Both the position numbers and the translations under genes were made by a program. The notes under the pieces are model-generated. The model had not been told where the DNA came from, did no database searches, and saw nothing but the letters and a program-made list of their open reading frames with translations. A stretch of 64,000 nt of DNA. Source: Rhizobium mesosinicum. GTDB lineage: Bacteria > Pseudomonadota > Alphaproteobacteria > Rhizobiales > Rhizobiaceae. The stretch lies in NCBI RefSeq assembly GCF_019511345.1, contig NZ_JAEUAK010000012.1:117153-181152 (forward strand), read 5' to 3'. Shown piece after piece: positions 24,199 through 31,335 of this stretch (within the stretch, counting starts at the first letter, position 1; each line of letters begins with the position of its first letter).

Positions 24199-24292
24199 CC
24201 GGACGCAGAACTGCGGCGCATTTTTGCTGGAATTGCTTTTTGCTTTACGCAATTCCGGACGCAAAACCGCTGCACACTTTTGTTGGAATTGC
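24199..24292. repeat. Two tandem copies of a palindromic intergenic repeat (GGAATTGC type)
   Basis: Copy A (24199-24236) and copy B (24249-24292) share CCGGACGCA-AAC...TTTTTG/CTTTTG...TGGAATTGC. Copy B is a full palindrome with arms GCAATTCC / GGAATTGC. The core of B matches the repeat at 18482 (ACGCAAAACCG and CACTTTTG) but the arms do not, so arm pairs differ while staying self-complementary. It ends two bases before the PilZ stop. Confidence 0.75.
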
Positions 24293-24293
24293 C

Positions 24294-24905
24294 TCAGAGA
24301 AATTCGCGGAGTGTCTCGCGCGACTGGACCGACAGGAATTCGATCGCAACGCCCTCCGAGAAATGGCGGACGACGCGACCGCGCATGTTGCCGAGACGGA
24401 CGGGCGTACCAAGCGGCGGGCGAACTTCGCAATCGACGGCGGCACCCGAGAGCGAAAGGTCCATGATACGGCAGATGTAGCGCGTGCCATCGTCCAGCGT
24501 GAGTTCGGTCTTGGTCTCGCGCGGGGTCAGACGATCATGACGGCGATCTTCCGGCAGGCCGAGCTCGTGTTTGTTGGCAAGCCAGGTGAGCTGGGCCGCG
24601 AGCTTCTCGCGCTTGCGCTCGGTGGCGTTGATCGACATGGTGAAGCCACGCATATCGACGGTCTGTACATGGCCCTCGACGCGCCCGAGATGGTCGATAT
24701 AGGCGACAATGCGTTCATTGGCGCGCGGGCGGCCAGCGCAGGTGACATACATGTCGCCGGGCGACATATCGATCACCATGCACTCGAATTCTTCGTAATT
24801 CGCGAGCATCAGCCGACCCTGCATGTTGATAGGCACGCGCTGGAACACTCCCTGTTCTGGGCGCGGCGCAGGTCGGTGCGTCTGAGCGGGCTGGAACGAG
24901 TGCAT
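24294..24905 (-). CDS. PilZ domain protein
   Basis: 203 residues with two PilZ-like modules. The C-terminal one has the full c-di-GMP signature: RRHDR at 121-125 (R-x-x-x-R) and DLSLSG at 149-154 (D-x-S-x-x-G). The N-terminal one (about 22-95) has QRVPINMQGRL and DMSPGD, a weaker version that may not bind ligand. The protein is predicted cytoplasmic and should bind cyclic di-GMP, acting as a receptor in motility, adhesion or polysaccharide control; no effector domain is attached. The ATG follows GAAGAAG. Confidence 0.87.
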   Translation of the reverse strand: MHSFQPAQTHRPAPRPEQGVFQRVPINMQGRLMLANYEEFECMVIDMSPGDMYVTCAGRPRANERIVAYIDHLGRVEGHVQTVDMRGFTMSINATERKREKLAAQLTWLANKHELGLPEDRRHDRLTPRETKTELTLDDGTRYICRIMDLSLSGAAVDCEVRPPLGTPVRLGNMRGRVVRHFSEGVAIEFLSVQSRETLREFL

Positions 24906-25027
24906 CAAAGGGCTTCTTCATAAAATCTCTAAGCCCAATCCTTACCCGCAATCCCTTAACAGAAGGTTGTGGAACGAGCTGCCGCATAACCCTAAAGTAC
25001 TATGGGCGGCGACCCAAAATGCGACGG

Positions 25028-25645
25028 TCAGCGGGCGGCTGCCCCATGCAGGAAATGCGACATGGCGCGCAACATGGACCGGCCGAAGGTGGCCTGTTTT
25101 TCAGCGGCGACCTCGGCGGGACGACGCGGTTCGACCTGGGCCGCACGGCCGAACCTGTCATGCAGCAGCCGGCTGCGGTCGAGGGCGAGAAGCTCCAGCG
25201 GCACGATCTCCAGCCAGCTTGCAGCAGCGGCAGGCGCGATGGCGCCAAGCAGCCGGTCGCAGCCGCCTTCCGGCGAACGGAGCGGCATCATGATGATCTC
25301 GAAGACCGCATCATGGCCGGCGATGCTGTAGCCAGTCGCGTTGAAAAGCGTCGGGATCGCATGAACCATGACGCCCTCTGCCGTCTTTTCGATATCTTCG
25401 TGCTGACCATTGGCCCAGAGGGCGGAAAAGCGTTCGCCGCGCAGATCGCGGCCGAAGAGATCGCAGATCTTGGTGCCGGCGAGACGGAAGCGGATATGCC
25501 GGTCTTCACCGGTCTCCAGTATGAAGAGACTCGCCAGGAGGTGAGGGATCGCGCCGGGCTCGATTTGCGATTTCAGCGGCGCATCCCGCCCGCCGCGCAG
25601 AGCATTCCAGTAGTCGAATATGTCGATCGTGATCTGAAGGCGCAT
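25028..25645 (-). CDS. PAS domain protein (PAS_5 family)
   Basis: 205 residues of the alphaproteobacterial PAS_5 type: IFDYWNALRGGRDAPLKSQIEP at the start, IRFRLAGTKICDLFGRDLRGERF in the middle and VVPLELLALDR-like IVPLELLALDRSR. Proteins of this type consist of a single PAS domain without an output domain, so they may work by protein-protein contact. It is 120 bases upstream of the PilZ gene on the same strand. Ligand unknown. Confidence 0.85.
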   Translation of the reverse strand: MRLQITIDIFDYWNALRGGRDAPLKSQIEPGAIPHLLASLFILETGEDRHIRFRLAGTKICDLFGRDLRGERFSALWANGQHEDIEKTAEGVMVHAIPTLFNATGYSIAGHDAVFEIIMMPLRSPEGGCDRLLGAIAPAAAASWLEIVPLELLALDRSRLLHDRFGRAAQVEPRRPAEVAAEKQATFGRSMLRAMSHFLHGAAAR

Positions 25646-25759
25646 GGCAGTGTCTCATTTCGGTTCATTAGGGTGCGGTTTTCGCCCCTTTACCTTCTAC
25701 CTTGCGGATTTCATGCCAAATCCGGCGAGTTAAGGTTAAGAAAGGGTTTCGCTTGAGCG

Positions 25760-25891
25760 CCGGGGCCGAGCATGAGACCGTCTCTCCATCACTTCGAACA
25801 GTGAAGTTCTGCACAAAGACTGCCAGGGGAGGGGTCATCCTTCGGGGAGCCCTGGCAAGCCGTCCGGCCAGTTCCGGACGGCTTTTTTTTT
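25760..25891 (+). ncRNA. Candidate small RNA or leader RNA before the rhomboid gene
   Basis: No plus-strand gene lies upstream, yet a strong intrinsic terminator sits at 25858-25891: AGCCGTCCGG/CCGGACGGCT, 6-base loop, then nine T. Just before it are another stem, GCCAGGG/CCCTGGC (25822-25828 with 25850-25856), and a small CACT/AGTG hairpin near 25790-25803. The 5' end is uncertain because no clear promoter was found. The rhomboid start is only 15 bases past the T-run, so this may be an attenuated leader rather than an independent sRNA. Confidence 0.5.
25858..25891 (+). terminator. Strong Rho-independent terminator 15 bases before the rhomboid start
   Basis: 10-bp perfect GC-rich stem with 6-base loop and T9 run. 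There is no room for a promoter between it and the following start codon. Confidence 0.92.
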
Positions 25892-25906
25892 GAAGGCGGC
25901 TCCTGT

Positions 25907-26725
25907 ATGGCTGAGGCCTCAAAACGAGGCGAGGAGAGCATGAACGAACAGACGTCCGGGCCTGACCAGGCATTCCAGCCTTCGCAGCCCGAACCGCCGG
26001 CCCGGCCGCCGCGCCAGCCGGTCTTCAATCTTCCGCCAACGCTGCTTGCCACGCTGCTGCTGCTGATCCTGATCTTCGTCGTGCAATCGGCACTGCAGGA
26101 CGTTTGGCTCGATTGGTTCCTGTTCAACTTCGGCTTCATTCCGCTGCGTTATGCCGTTTCACTCGCAGAGCAGGGGCCGCAGCTCTACTGGACGCCCGTC
26201 ACCTACTCACTGCTGCACGGAAGCATCGAGCACATCGTCTTCAACGGACTGTGGCTGATGGCCTTCGGCGCGCCGGTCGTGCGCCGCATCGGCACCTTCC
26301 GCTTCATCGTGTTCTGGATTCTTTCTGCTGTCGCCTCGGCGGCGCTGCACGCGGCTCTGAACTGGGAGAGCCGGGGGCTGCTCATCGGCGCATCGGGCGT
26401 GGTCTCCGGCCTCATGGGCGCTGCCTGCCGCTTTGCCTTCCCTTCCGGGCGGCACGTCGCCAGCTCGGCGCATCTCAATCCGCGAGTGTCGGTGCTGCAG
26501 GCGATGCAGAACCGCACGGTGATCATCTTCACGCTGCTCTGGCTGGTCGGCAATGCGCTGATCGCCTTCGGCATCCCGCTTGTCGGCGACGGCAGCCAGG
26601 AGATTGCCTGGGATGCGCATATCGGCGGTTTCGTCTTCGGCTTCTTCCTTTTTGCGCTCTTCGACCGGAAGCCGCCTGAGGAATATTTCGAAGAACCTTT
26701 GCCCGACGACGAGTTGCAATCATGA
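25907..26725 (+). CDS. Rhomboid family intramembrane serine protease
   Basis: 272 residues from the first ATG; a second in-frame ATG at 25940 follows GAGGAG and is an equally possible start. A proline-rich N-terminal tail precedes six transmembrane helices. Rhomboid catalytic residues are visible: LLHGSIEHIVFNGLWL (H104, N113), GASGVVSGLMG with nucleophile S163 and WDAHIGGFVFGF with H238. It cleaves membrane-embedded helices of other proteins; substrates unknown. Transcription would have to pass the terminator at 25858-25891. Confidence 0.92.
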   Translation: MAEASKRGEESMNEQTSGPDQAFQPSQPEPPARPPRQPVFNLPPTLLATLLLLILIFVVQSALQDVWLDWFLFNFGFIPLRYAVSLAEQGPQLYWTPVTYSLLHGSIEHIVFNGLWLMAFGAPVVRRIGTFRFIVFWILSAVASAALHAALNWESRGLLIGASGVVSGLMGAACRFAFPSGRHVASSAHLNPRVSVLQAMQNRTVIIFTLLWLVGNALIAFGIPLVGDGSQEIAWDAHIGGFVFGFFLFALFDRKPPEEYFEEPLPDDELQS

Positions 26726-26822
26726 TCCAACAAGTGCACCATTGACCTCCGCGATGGGAGGAGAGACCGCCGCGGAGCCTGTGTTTCCGAGAAGTGTTTC
26801 ACTTTCGCCATAGGAGGTCCAT

Positions 26823-27257
26823 ATGGCCAGTTCCGTCAAAGCAATACTCGATCTGAAAGGTCGTGACGTCGTCACCGCAGGGCCGAATACTACGGTTTGG
26901 GAAGCGGCTGCGATTCTCAGCAAAAAGAAGATCGGCGCGATCGTCGTCGTCGGCATGGAAAACAAGATTTCCGGCATGTTCACCGAGCGTGATCTCGTAC
27001 ATGTCATCGCCAAGGCCGGCAAGGATGGGCTCGATCAGACGCTTTCTTCCGTCATGACCTCGAAGGTCCTGCGCTGCAACGAGCAGACCTCGGTCAACGA
27101 GCTCATGGAGCTGATGACCAGCAAACGTTTCCGCCACGTTCCCGTGGAAACCAACGGCAAGCTTGCCGGCATTATTTCGATCGGCGACGTCGTAAAATCG
27201 CGCATTGCCGAAGTCGAGCGCGAGGCCGAAGAGATTAAGGCCTATATTGCGAGCTGA
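26823..27257 (+). CDS. Two-CBS-domain protein
   Basis: 144 residues made of a CBS pair: KAILDLKGRDVVTAGPNTTVWEAAAILS, then GMFTERDLVHVIAKAG, and VLRCNEQTSVNELMELMTSKRF with GIISIGDVVKSRI. A strong AGGAGGT site precedes the ATG. Stand-alone CBS pairs usually bind adenosine nucleotides and regulate partner proteins. The partner cannot be inferred here. Confidence 0.92.
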   Translation: MASSVKAILDLKGRDVVTAGPNTTVWEAAAILSKKKIGAIVVVGMENKISGMFTERDLVHVIAKAGKDGLDQTLSSVMTSKVLRCNEQTSVNELMELMTSKRFRHVPVETNGKLAGIISIGDVVKSRIAEVEREAEEIKAYIAS

Positions 27258-27273
27258 GTGACCCTTGTTCTAC

Positions 27274-27304
27274 CAATTCCGGACGCTGCTGCGACCTGGA
27301 ATTG
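27274..27304. repeat. Degenerate short copy of the GGAATTGC palindromic repeat
   Basis: CAATTCCGGACGC on the left and GGAATTG on the right are mirror arms as in the 24249 repeat, with a shortened core. It sits between the CBS gene and the convergent patatin gene. Confidence 0.55.
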
Positions 27305-27312
27305 CTTAGGCG

Positions 27313-28281
27313 TCAGGAATGCCTGGCGTAGAGTTCCTGCATACGCTGCAGCTCGGGCAGTCTCGCCCGGGCTTCCTCATAGCCACGTTCGATGGCTTCC
27401 CCCGCACGATGAAACTCCGACAGGCCGATATCCGACAGGCGCGGCTGCAGCGAAATGTCCGGCGGGTCGCCGGCAAGGCGGGCTCGGGCGATGCGATCCT
27501 GAATGATGTTGAAGGCCTGCACCATGACGCCGGTCATGCCCATCCTGGCGGCATAGGGCGCCTCCCTCTGCTGCTGCACTTCGGCCGGCGAGAGGCTGGC
27601 ATTGTGGCGGACGACGGCGGAGCGGCCGTAGAGGTCATAGTTGAGGTTGACGGCGACGACGAGCGGTTGCTCGTAGCTTCGGCAGACGGAAACCGGCACG
27701 GGATTGACGAGCGCGCCGTCGACCAATGTGCGGTTATTGCTGCGGACCGGCTCGAAGATCCCGGGCAGGGCGTAAGAGGCACGAATTGCCGTGATCAGCG
27801 AACCGTTGGCGATCCAGACTTCGTGCCCGGTGTTGACCTCGGCCGCGACGGCGACGAAAGGCCGGTCGAGATCTTCGATCGTCAGTCCTTCCAGATGTTC
27901 CTGCATGCGTTTGGTGAGCCGCATGCCGCCGAAGAGGCCGGAGCCGCCGATCGTCAGGTCGAGAAGGCTCGCGATGCGGCGCATGGTGAGCGACCGGGCG
28001 AAATTTTCCAGCTCGTCGAGTTTACCGGCGAGATAGCAGCCGCCGACGAGCGCGCCGATCGAGGTGCCTGCGATCATGCCGATCTCGATGCTTGCTTCGT
28101 CGAGCGCACGCAGCACGCCGATATGCGCCCAGCCGCGGGCGGCGCCGCCGCCAAGCGCCAGGGCCAGCTTAGCTTTCTTTTCGGGAACGGAGAGTACAGG
28201 AGAAATGGGCTTGTCGTCACGCACTGCCGAGCCAGAACCGCCCCCGTCTGAGCTTTGACGATTCATACTCCAGCCCAACAT
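27313..28281 (-). CDS. Patatin-like phospholipase (RssA type)
   Basis: 322 residues. Patatin motifs: oxyanion loop LALGGGAARGWAHIGVLRAL, nucleophile elbow AGTSIGALVGG and catalytic aspartate in VDGALVNPVPV, forming a Ser-Asp dyad. The ATG at 28281 follows GGAGGAGGG and is preferred to a 30-codon extension. The protein is predicted cytoplasmic or peripherally membrane-bound with lipid acyl-hydrolase activity; substrate unknown. Confidence 0.92.
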   Translation of the reverse strand: MLGWSMNRQSSDGGGSGSAVRDDKPISPVLSVPEKKAKLALALGGGAARGWAHIGVLRALDEASIEIGMIAGTSIGALVGGCYLAGKLDELENFARSLTMRRIASLLDLTIGGSGLFGGMRLTKRMQEHLEGLTIEDLDRPFVAVAAEVNTGHEVWIANGSLITAIRASYALPGIFEPVRSNNRTLVDGALVNPVPVSVCRSYEQPLVVAVNLNYDLYGRSAVVRHNASLSPAEVQQQREAPYAARMGMTGVMVQAFNIIQDRIARARLAGDPPDISLQPRLSDIGLSEFHRAGEAIERGYEEARARLPELQRMQELYARHS

Positions 28282-28397
28282 GGGATTCCCTCCTCCCGGC
28301 AGAACATCTGGGTTCTCATTAACCGCCCCGAACCCTTTCCAAATTGTATATAGAGGGGTCCGGCGTCGCAATAAGGGGCAGGCGGACGAGATTTGGC

Positions 28398-28850
28398 CTA
28401 TTTTCCGTAAACGTCCTTGGGATCGAAATGCAGGTCGTCATCGACGATGGTCAGCATGGGCTTGCCATCTTCAAGGGTGATGGTGCGATAGAAACAGGAG
28501 CGACGACCGGTATGACAGGTCGCGTCATGGCCGGCAACCTCGACCTTCAGCCAGATGGCGTCCTGGTCGCAATCGGTGCGGATTTCCTTGACGGTCTGCA
28601 GGTTGCCCGAAGTTTCGCCCTTCTTCCAGATCTTGCCGCGCGAGCGGCTGAAATAGTGGGCGATGCCGGTCTGGATGGTCAATGCCAGAGCTTGGGCGTT
28701 CATGTGGGCGACCATCAGCAATTCGCCGTCGCCGGCATCGGTGACGATGGCTGTGATCAGGCCGCGATCATCGAAATGCGGCGTGAAATCGCCGGCATCC
28801 TCCAGTTGGGATTTATCGTCCGACGGCTGATTGAAAATCAGTTCACTCAT
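28398..28850 (-). CDS. hisI: Phosphoribosyl-AMP cyclohydrolase
   Basis: 150 residues, single-function HisI without the HisE half. Motifs: VAHMNAQALALT, YFSRSRGKIWKKGETSGN, DCDQDAIWLKVE and CHTGRRSCFYR, including the zinc and magnesium ligands. Third step of histidine biosynthesis. AGGAAGG precedes the ATG. It follows folE by 25 bases, and both act on purine-derived rings by cyclohydrolase chemistry, a pairing also seen in other rhizobia. Confidence 0.96.
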   Translation of the reverse strand: MSELIFNQPSDDKSQLEDAGDFTPHFDDRGLITAIVTDAGDGELLMVAHMNAQALALTIQTGIAHYFSRSRGKIWKKGETSGNLQTVKEIRTDCDQDAIWLKVEVAGHDATCHTGRRSCFYRTITLEDGKPMLTIVDDDLHFDPKDVYGK

Positions 28851-28875
28851 CGCGGCCTTCCTGAGGGAGCCGGTA

Positions 28876-29490
28876 TCAACGACCCCGTACCATCGTCATG
28901 AATCGCACCTGATCGGCCGGTTCGGTCTTGAACGTCCCTGTAAAGGTTGTCGTCAATGTGGTCGAGCCCTGCTTCTGAACGCCGCGCATGGCCATGCACA
29001 TATGCTCGGCCTCGATCATGACGGCGACACCGCGTGGGCGCAGCGTTTCGTCGATGGCATTGGCGATCTGCGAAGTCATCGTTTCCTGCGTCTGCAGGCG
29101 GCGGCCGTAAATCTCGACGACGCGGGCGATCTTGGAAAGGCCGAGAACGCGTCCATCAGGCATATAGGCGACATGGGCCTTGCCGATAATCGGCACCATG
29201 TGGTGTTCGCAATGCGAGAAGAACGGAATATCCTTCACCAGCACCATGTCGTCGTAACCGGCAACCTCCTCGAAGGTGCGGCCGAGTACGTCTTCCGGGC
29301 TCATCTCATAACCGGCGAAGAGCTCGCGATAGGACTTCGCGACACGGGCAGGCGTATCCAGCAGGCCCTCGCGCGACGGATCGTCGCCGGCCCAGCGCAA
29401 CAGGACGCGAACGGCGTCCTCTGCCTCCTGCTGGGAGGGGCGATCGGATTCACGAACGGTCTGCGGAAAATTCTTGACGATGGCGTCCAT
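28876..29490 (-). CDS. folE: GTP cyclohydrolase I
   Basis: 204 residues. Zinc-binding CEHHMVPIIGKAHVAYMP, LGLSKIARVVEIYGRRLQ and the second metal cysteine in EHMCMAMRGVQKQGS are intact, so this is the zinc-dependent FolE1. It opens GTP to 7,8-dihydroneopterin triphosphate for folate and queuosine-type pathways. ATG at 29490 preferred (AGGAG ten bases upstream); an in-frame upstream extension has no ribosome site. Confidence 0.96.
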   Translation of the reverse strand: MDAIVKNFPQTVRESDRPSQQEAEDAVRVLLRWAGDDPSREGLLDTPARVAKSYRELFAGYEMSPEDVLGRTFEEVAGYDDMVLVKDIPFFSHCEHHMVPIIGKAHVAYMPDGRVLGLSKIARVVEIYGRRLQTQETMTSQIANAIDETLRPRGVAVMIEAEHMCMAMRGVQKQGSTTLTTTFTGTFKTEPADQVRFMTMVRGR

Positions 29491-29830
29491 ATTCAATGGT
29501 CTCCTGGTCCGCAATGCGGACCTTTTCGGACTAGCCACTGGTACCCCAAGCGGGAATTCTTGCACCTTTGGCAGGCTCCGGGGCTTTCCAGGCTCGCTTT
29601 CTCGAACCCTTCCGGCACGGTTTCCCAATCAAACTCAATCGGCAAACTTTTTGGCTTCCCAATCAAAGTTATCCGGGGCCATTGCATTTCAACGACCCTC
29701 GAACGACATACATATAGGAAGACGACCCTGGTATGTAAGTATGCTGTCGTTTGACTGTGTGTTTTTTGTTTACACGACGATCACATAGGAATTAGCGTCT
29801 CTTTTAGGCGTTTTTGGAGCCAGATCCGTC
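29491..29830. other. Divergent intergenic region folE / NifU-like, with direct repeats
   Basis: 340 bases without a gene, containing the promoters for folE (minus) and the NifU-like gene (plus). A 12-base direct repeat TTCCCAATCAAA occurs at 29622-29633 and 29656-29667 (34 bases apart). An imperfect inverted repeat, ACGACATACATA against TATGTAAGTATGCTGTCGT, spans 29704-29751. No known operator recognised. Confidence 0.5.
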
Positions 29831-30277
29831 ATGGACGACATCTATAACAGCAAAATCCTCGAATTTGCCGGCAATATCCCTTTGACTGGCAGGCTTGACG
29901 ACGCGGATGCGAGCGCCCAGGCACATTCCAGGCTCTGCGGTTCGAAAGTGCGCATCTGGCTGAAAATGGAGGGCGATAGGATCAGCGCCTTTTCGCATGA
30001 CGTGAAAGCCTGTGCCCTCGGTCAGGCGTCCTCCTCGATCATGGCCCGTCATGTCGTCGGCGCGACATCTGGCGAAGTGCGCCAGGCACGCGAGGATATG
30101 CTCGCCATGCTGAAAGCGGATGGCGAGGGGCCGGATGGACGGTTCGCCGACATGCGCTATCTCCTTCCCGTGCGCGATTACAAGGCCCGCCACGCCTCCA
30201 CCATGCTGACCTTCGACGCCGTCGTCGACGCCATCAGCCAGGTCGAAGCAAAACGCGCTGAAGCCGTCGAGGCATGA
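29831..30277 (+). CDS. Iron-sulfur cluster scaffold-like protein (NifU/IscU N-terminal family)
   Basis: 148 residues of the NifU_N fold. The first two cluster cysteines are present (C36 in RLCGSKV and C61 in KACALGQASSS), but the position of the third has H121 (YKARHASTML), as in a sub-group of alphaproteobacterial proteins. It may therefore bind zinc or transfer clusters differently from IscU. The three bases between its stop and yidD imply co-transcription, with DUF1697 behind. Confidence 0.85.
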   Translation: MDDIYNSKILEFAGNIPLTGRLDDADASAQAHSRLCGSKVRIWLKMEGDRISAFSHDVKACALGQASSSIMARHVVGATSGEVRQAREDMLAMLKADGEGPDGRFADMRYLLPVRDYKARHASTMLTFDAVVDAISQVEAKRAEAVEA

Positions 30278-30280
30278 ACG

Positions 30281-30685
30281 ATGTGCGAATTCTGTCTGCT
30301 GCGTGAGGAAGAGGAAGATGAGGGCGGTGCCGCCGCGCCGAAGCCCCGCACCCAGCGGCAGCAGAAATTTTCCCGCAACTACACCGGTCCGTTCAGCAAG
30401 ACGCCTGACCGCCTTTTCGGTATGGGGCTGATCCGGCTCTATCAGCTGACGCTTTCCGGCTTTATCGGCAATTCCTGCCGGCATATCCCGACCTGTTCCG
30501 AATACGGCTATGAGGCCATCGCCCGCCACGGGCTCTGGGCCGGCGGCTGGATGACGCTTTTTCGCGTCGGCCGGTGCGGTCCGGGCGGCACGAGCGGACT
30601 CGACCGCGTACCCGACGAGCTAGAATCCCGTTTCCACTGGTTTACGCCCTGGCGCTATTTCGCACTCGGACGGAAGGAGGCATGA
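30281..30685 (+). CDS. yidD: Membrane protein insertion efficiency factor YidD
   Basis: 134 residues, longer than the usual 70-85 because of an N-terminal extension (MCEFCLLREEEEDEGG, with a charged tail) and a C-terminal stretch. The core is YidD: LYQLTLSGFIGNSCRHIPTCSEYGYEAIARHG and a final cysteine in VGRCGPGG. YidD assists YidC-mediated membrane insertion. It starts three bases after the NifU-like gene. The first CxxC at the N terminus is unusual. Confidence 0.9.
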   Translation: MCEFCLLREEEEDEGGAAAPKPRTQRQQKFSRNYTGPFSKTPDRLFGMGLIRLYQLTLSGFIGNSCRHIPTCSEYGYEAIARHGLWAGGWMTLFRVGRCGPGGTSGLDRVPDELESRFHWFTPWRYFALGRKEA

Positions 30686-30686
30686 G

Positions 30687-31214
30687 GTGTGTACCTTTAT
30701 CGCACTCCTGCATAGCATCGTCCTGACCTCCGAACGGCGCGTGATCATGGAGGATTTGCGGAAGCTTGCAGAAGAGCTCGGCTTTCGCAAACCGCGCACG
30801 CTGGTCTCGACCGGCAATCTCGTCTTCGAGGCAGACGAGATGCGGCCGCACGAAGTCGAAGAGAAGCTGGAAGAGGCCTTTGAGGAAAAGTTCGGTAAGC
30901 ATGTCGATATCATCGTGCGCAGCGACTGCACCTGGATGGCGCTCTGCAGCGCCAATCCCTTCAAGGACGGCGTTGGCGACCAGGTGATCGTGCGCGTCAA
31001 CCGGCTGCCGATCGATCCGGACAAGGTGGAAGCGCTGAAGCCGCTCCTTGCCGAAGGGCAGCGGATGAAGCTCGTCGGCTGCGATCTCTGGATCGATTTC
31101 CACGGTAAGCCGAGCCAATCCAAGTTGCTTTCGGCGCTTACGACCAAGCGCATGGGCGTGGGTACGCTGCGCAACTGGAACACTGTGCGCGGCCTTTTTG
31201 AAATGGTCCTGTAG
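30687..31214 (+). CDS. DUF1697 family protein
   Basis: 175 residues with DUF1697 landmarks: TFIALLHSIVLTSERRVIMEDLRKLAEELGF, TLVSTGNLVFEAD and the C-terminal TKRMGVGTLRNWNTV. Function of the family is not established. It uses a GTG start with AAGGAGG upstream, right after the yidD stop (one base between). Third gene of the NifU-like/yidD unit. Confidence 0.9.
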   Translation: MCTFIALLHSIVLTSERRVIMEDLRKLAEELGFRKPRTLVSTGNLVFEADEMRPHEVEEKLEEAFEEKFGKHVDIIVRSDCTWMALCSANPFKDGVGDQVIVRVNRLPIDPDKVEALKPLLAEGQRMKLVGCDLWIDFHGKPSQSKLLSALTTKRMGVGTLRNWNTVRGLFEMVL

Positions 31215-31335
31215 ACAGGCTTTTCCTTTACTCAGACCCCAAATATCAGTATCAGGCGGCAGCGCATCCTGACGGGGTGACGCTTCCGTTTCAACCACCC
31301 GCATTCGTTGGCGGGACTGGACAAGGAGAATTTCG

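Noticed and set aside
31215..31335. Possible regulatory leader (T-box-like) before thrS
   Set aside because: No T-box or specifier structure visible, and T-boxes are not expected in proteobacteria.
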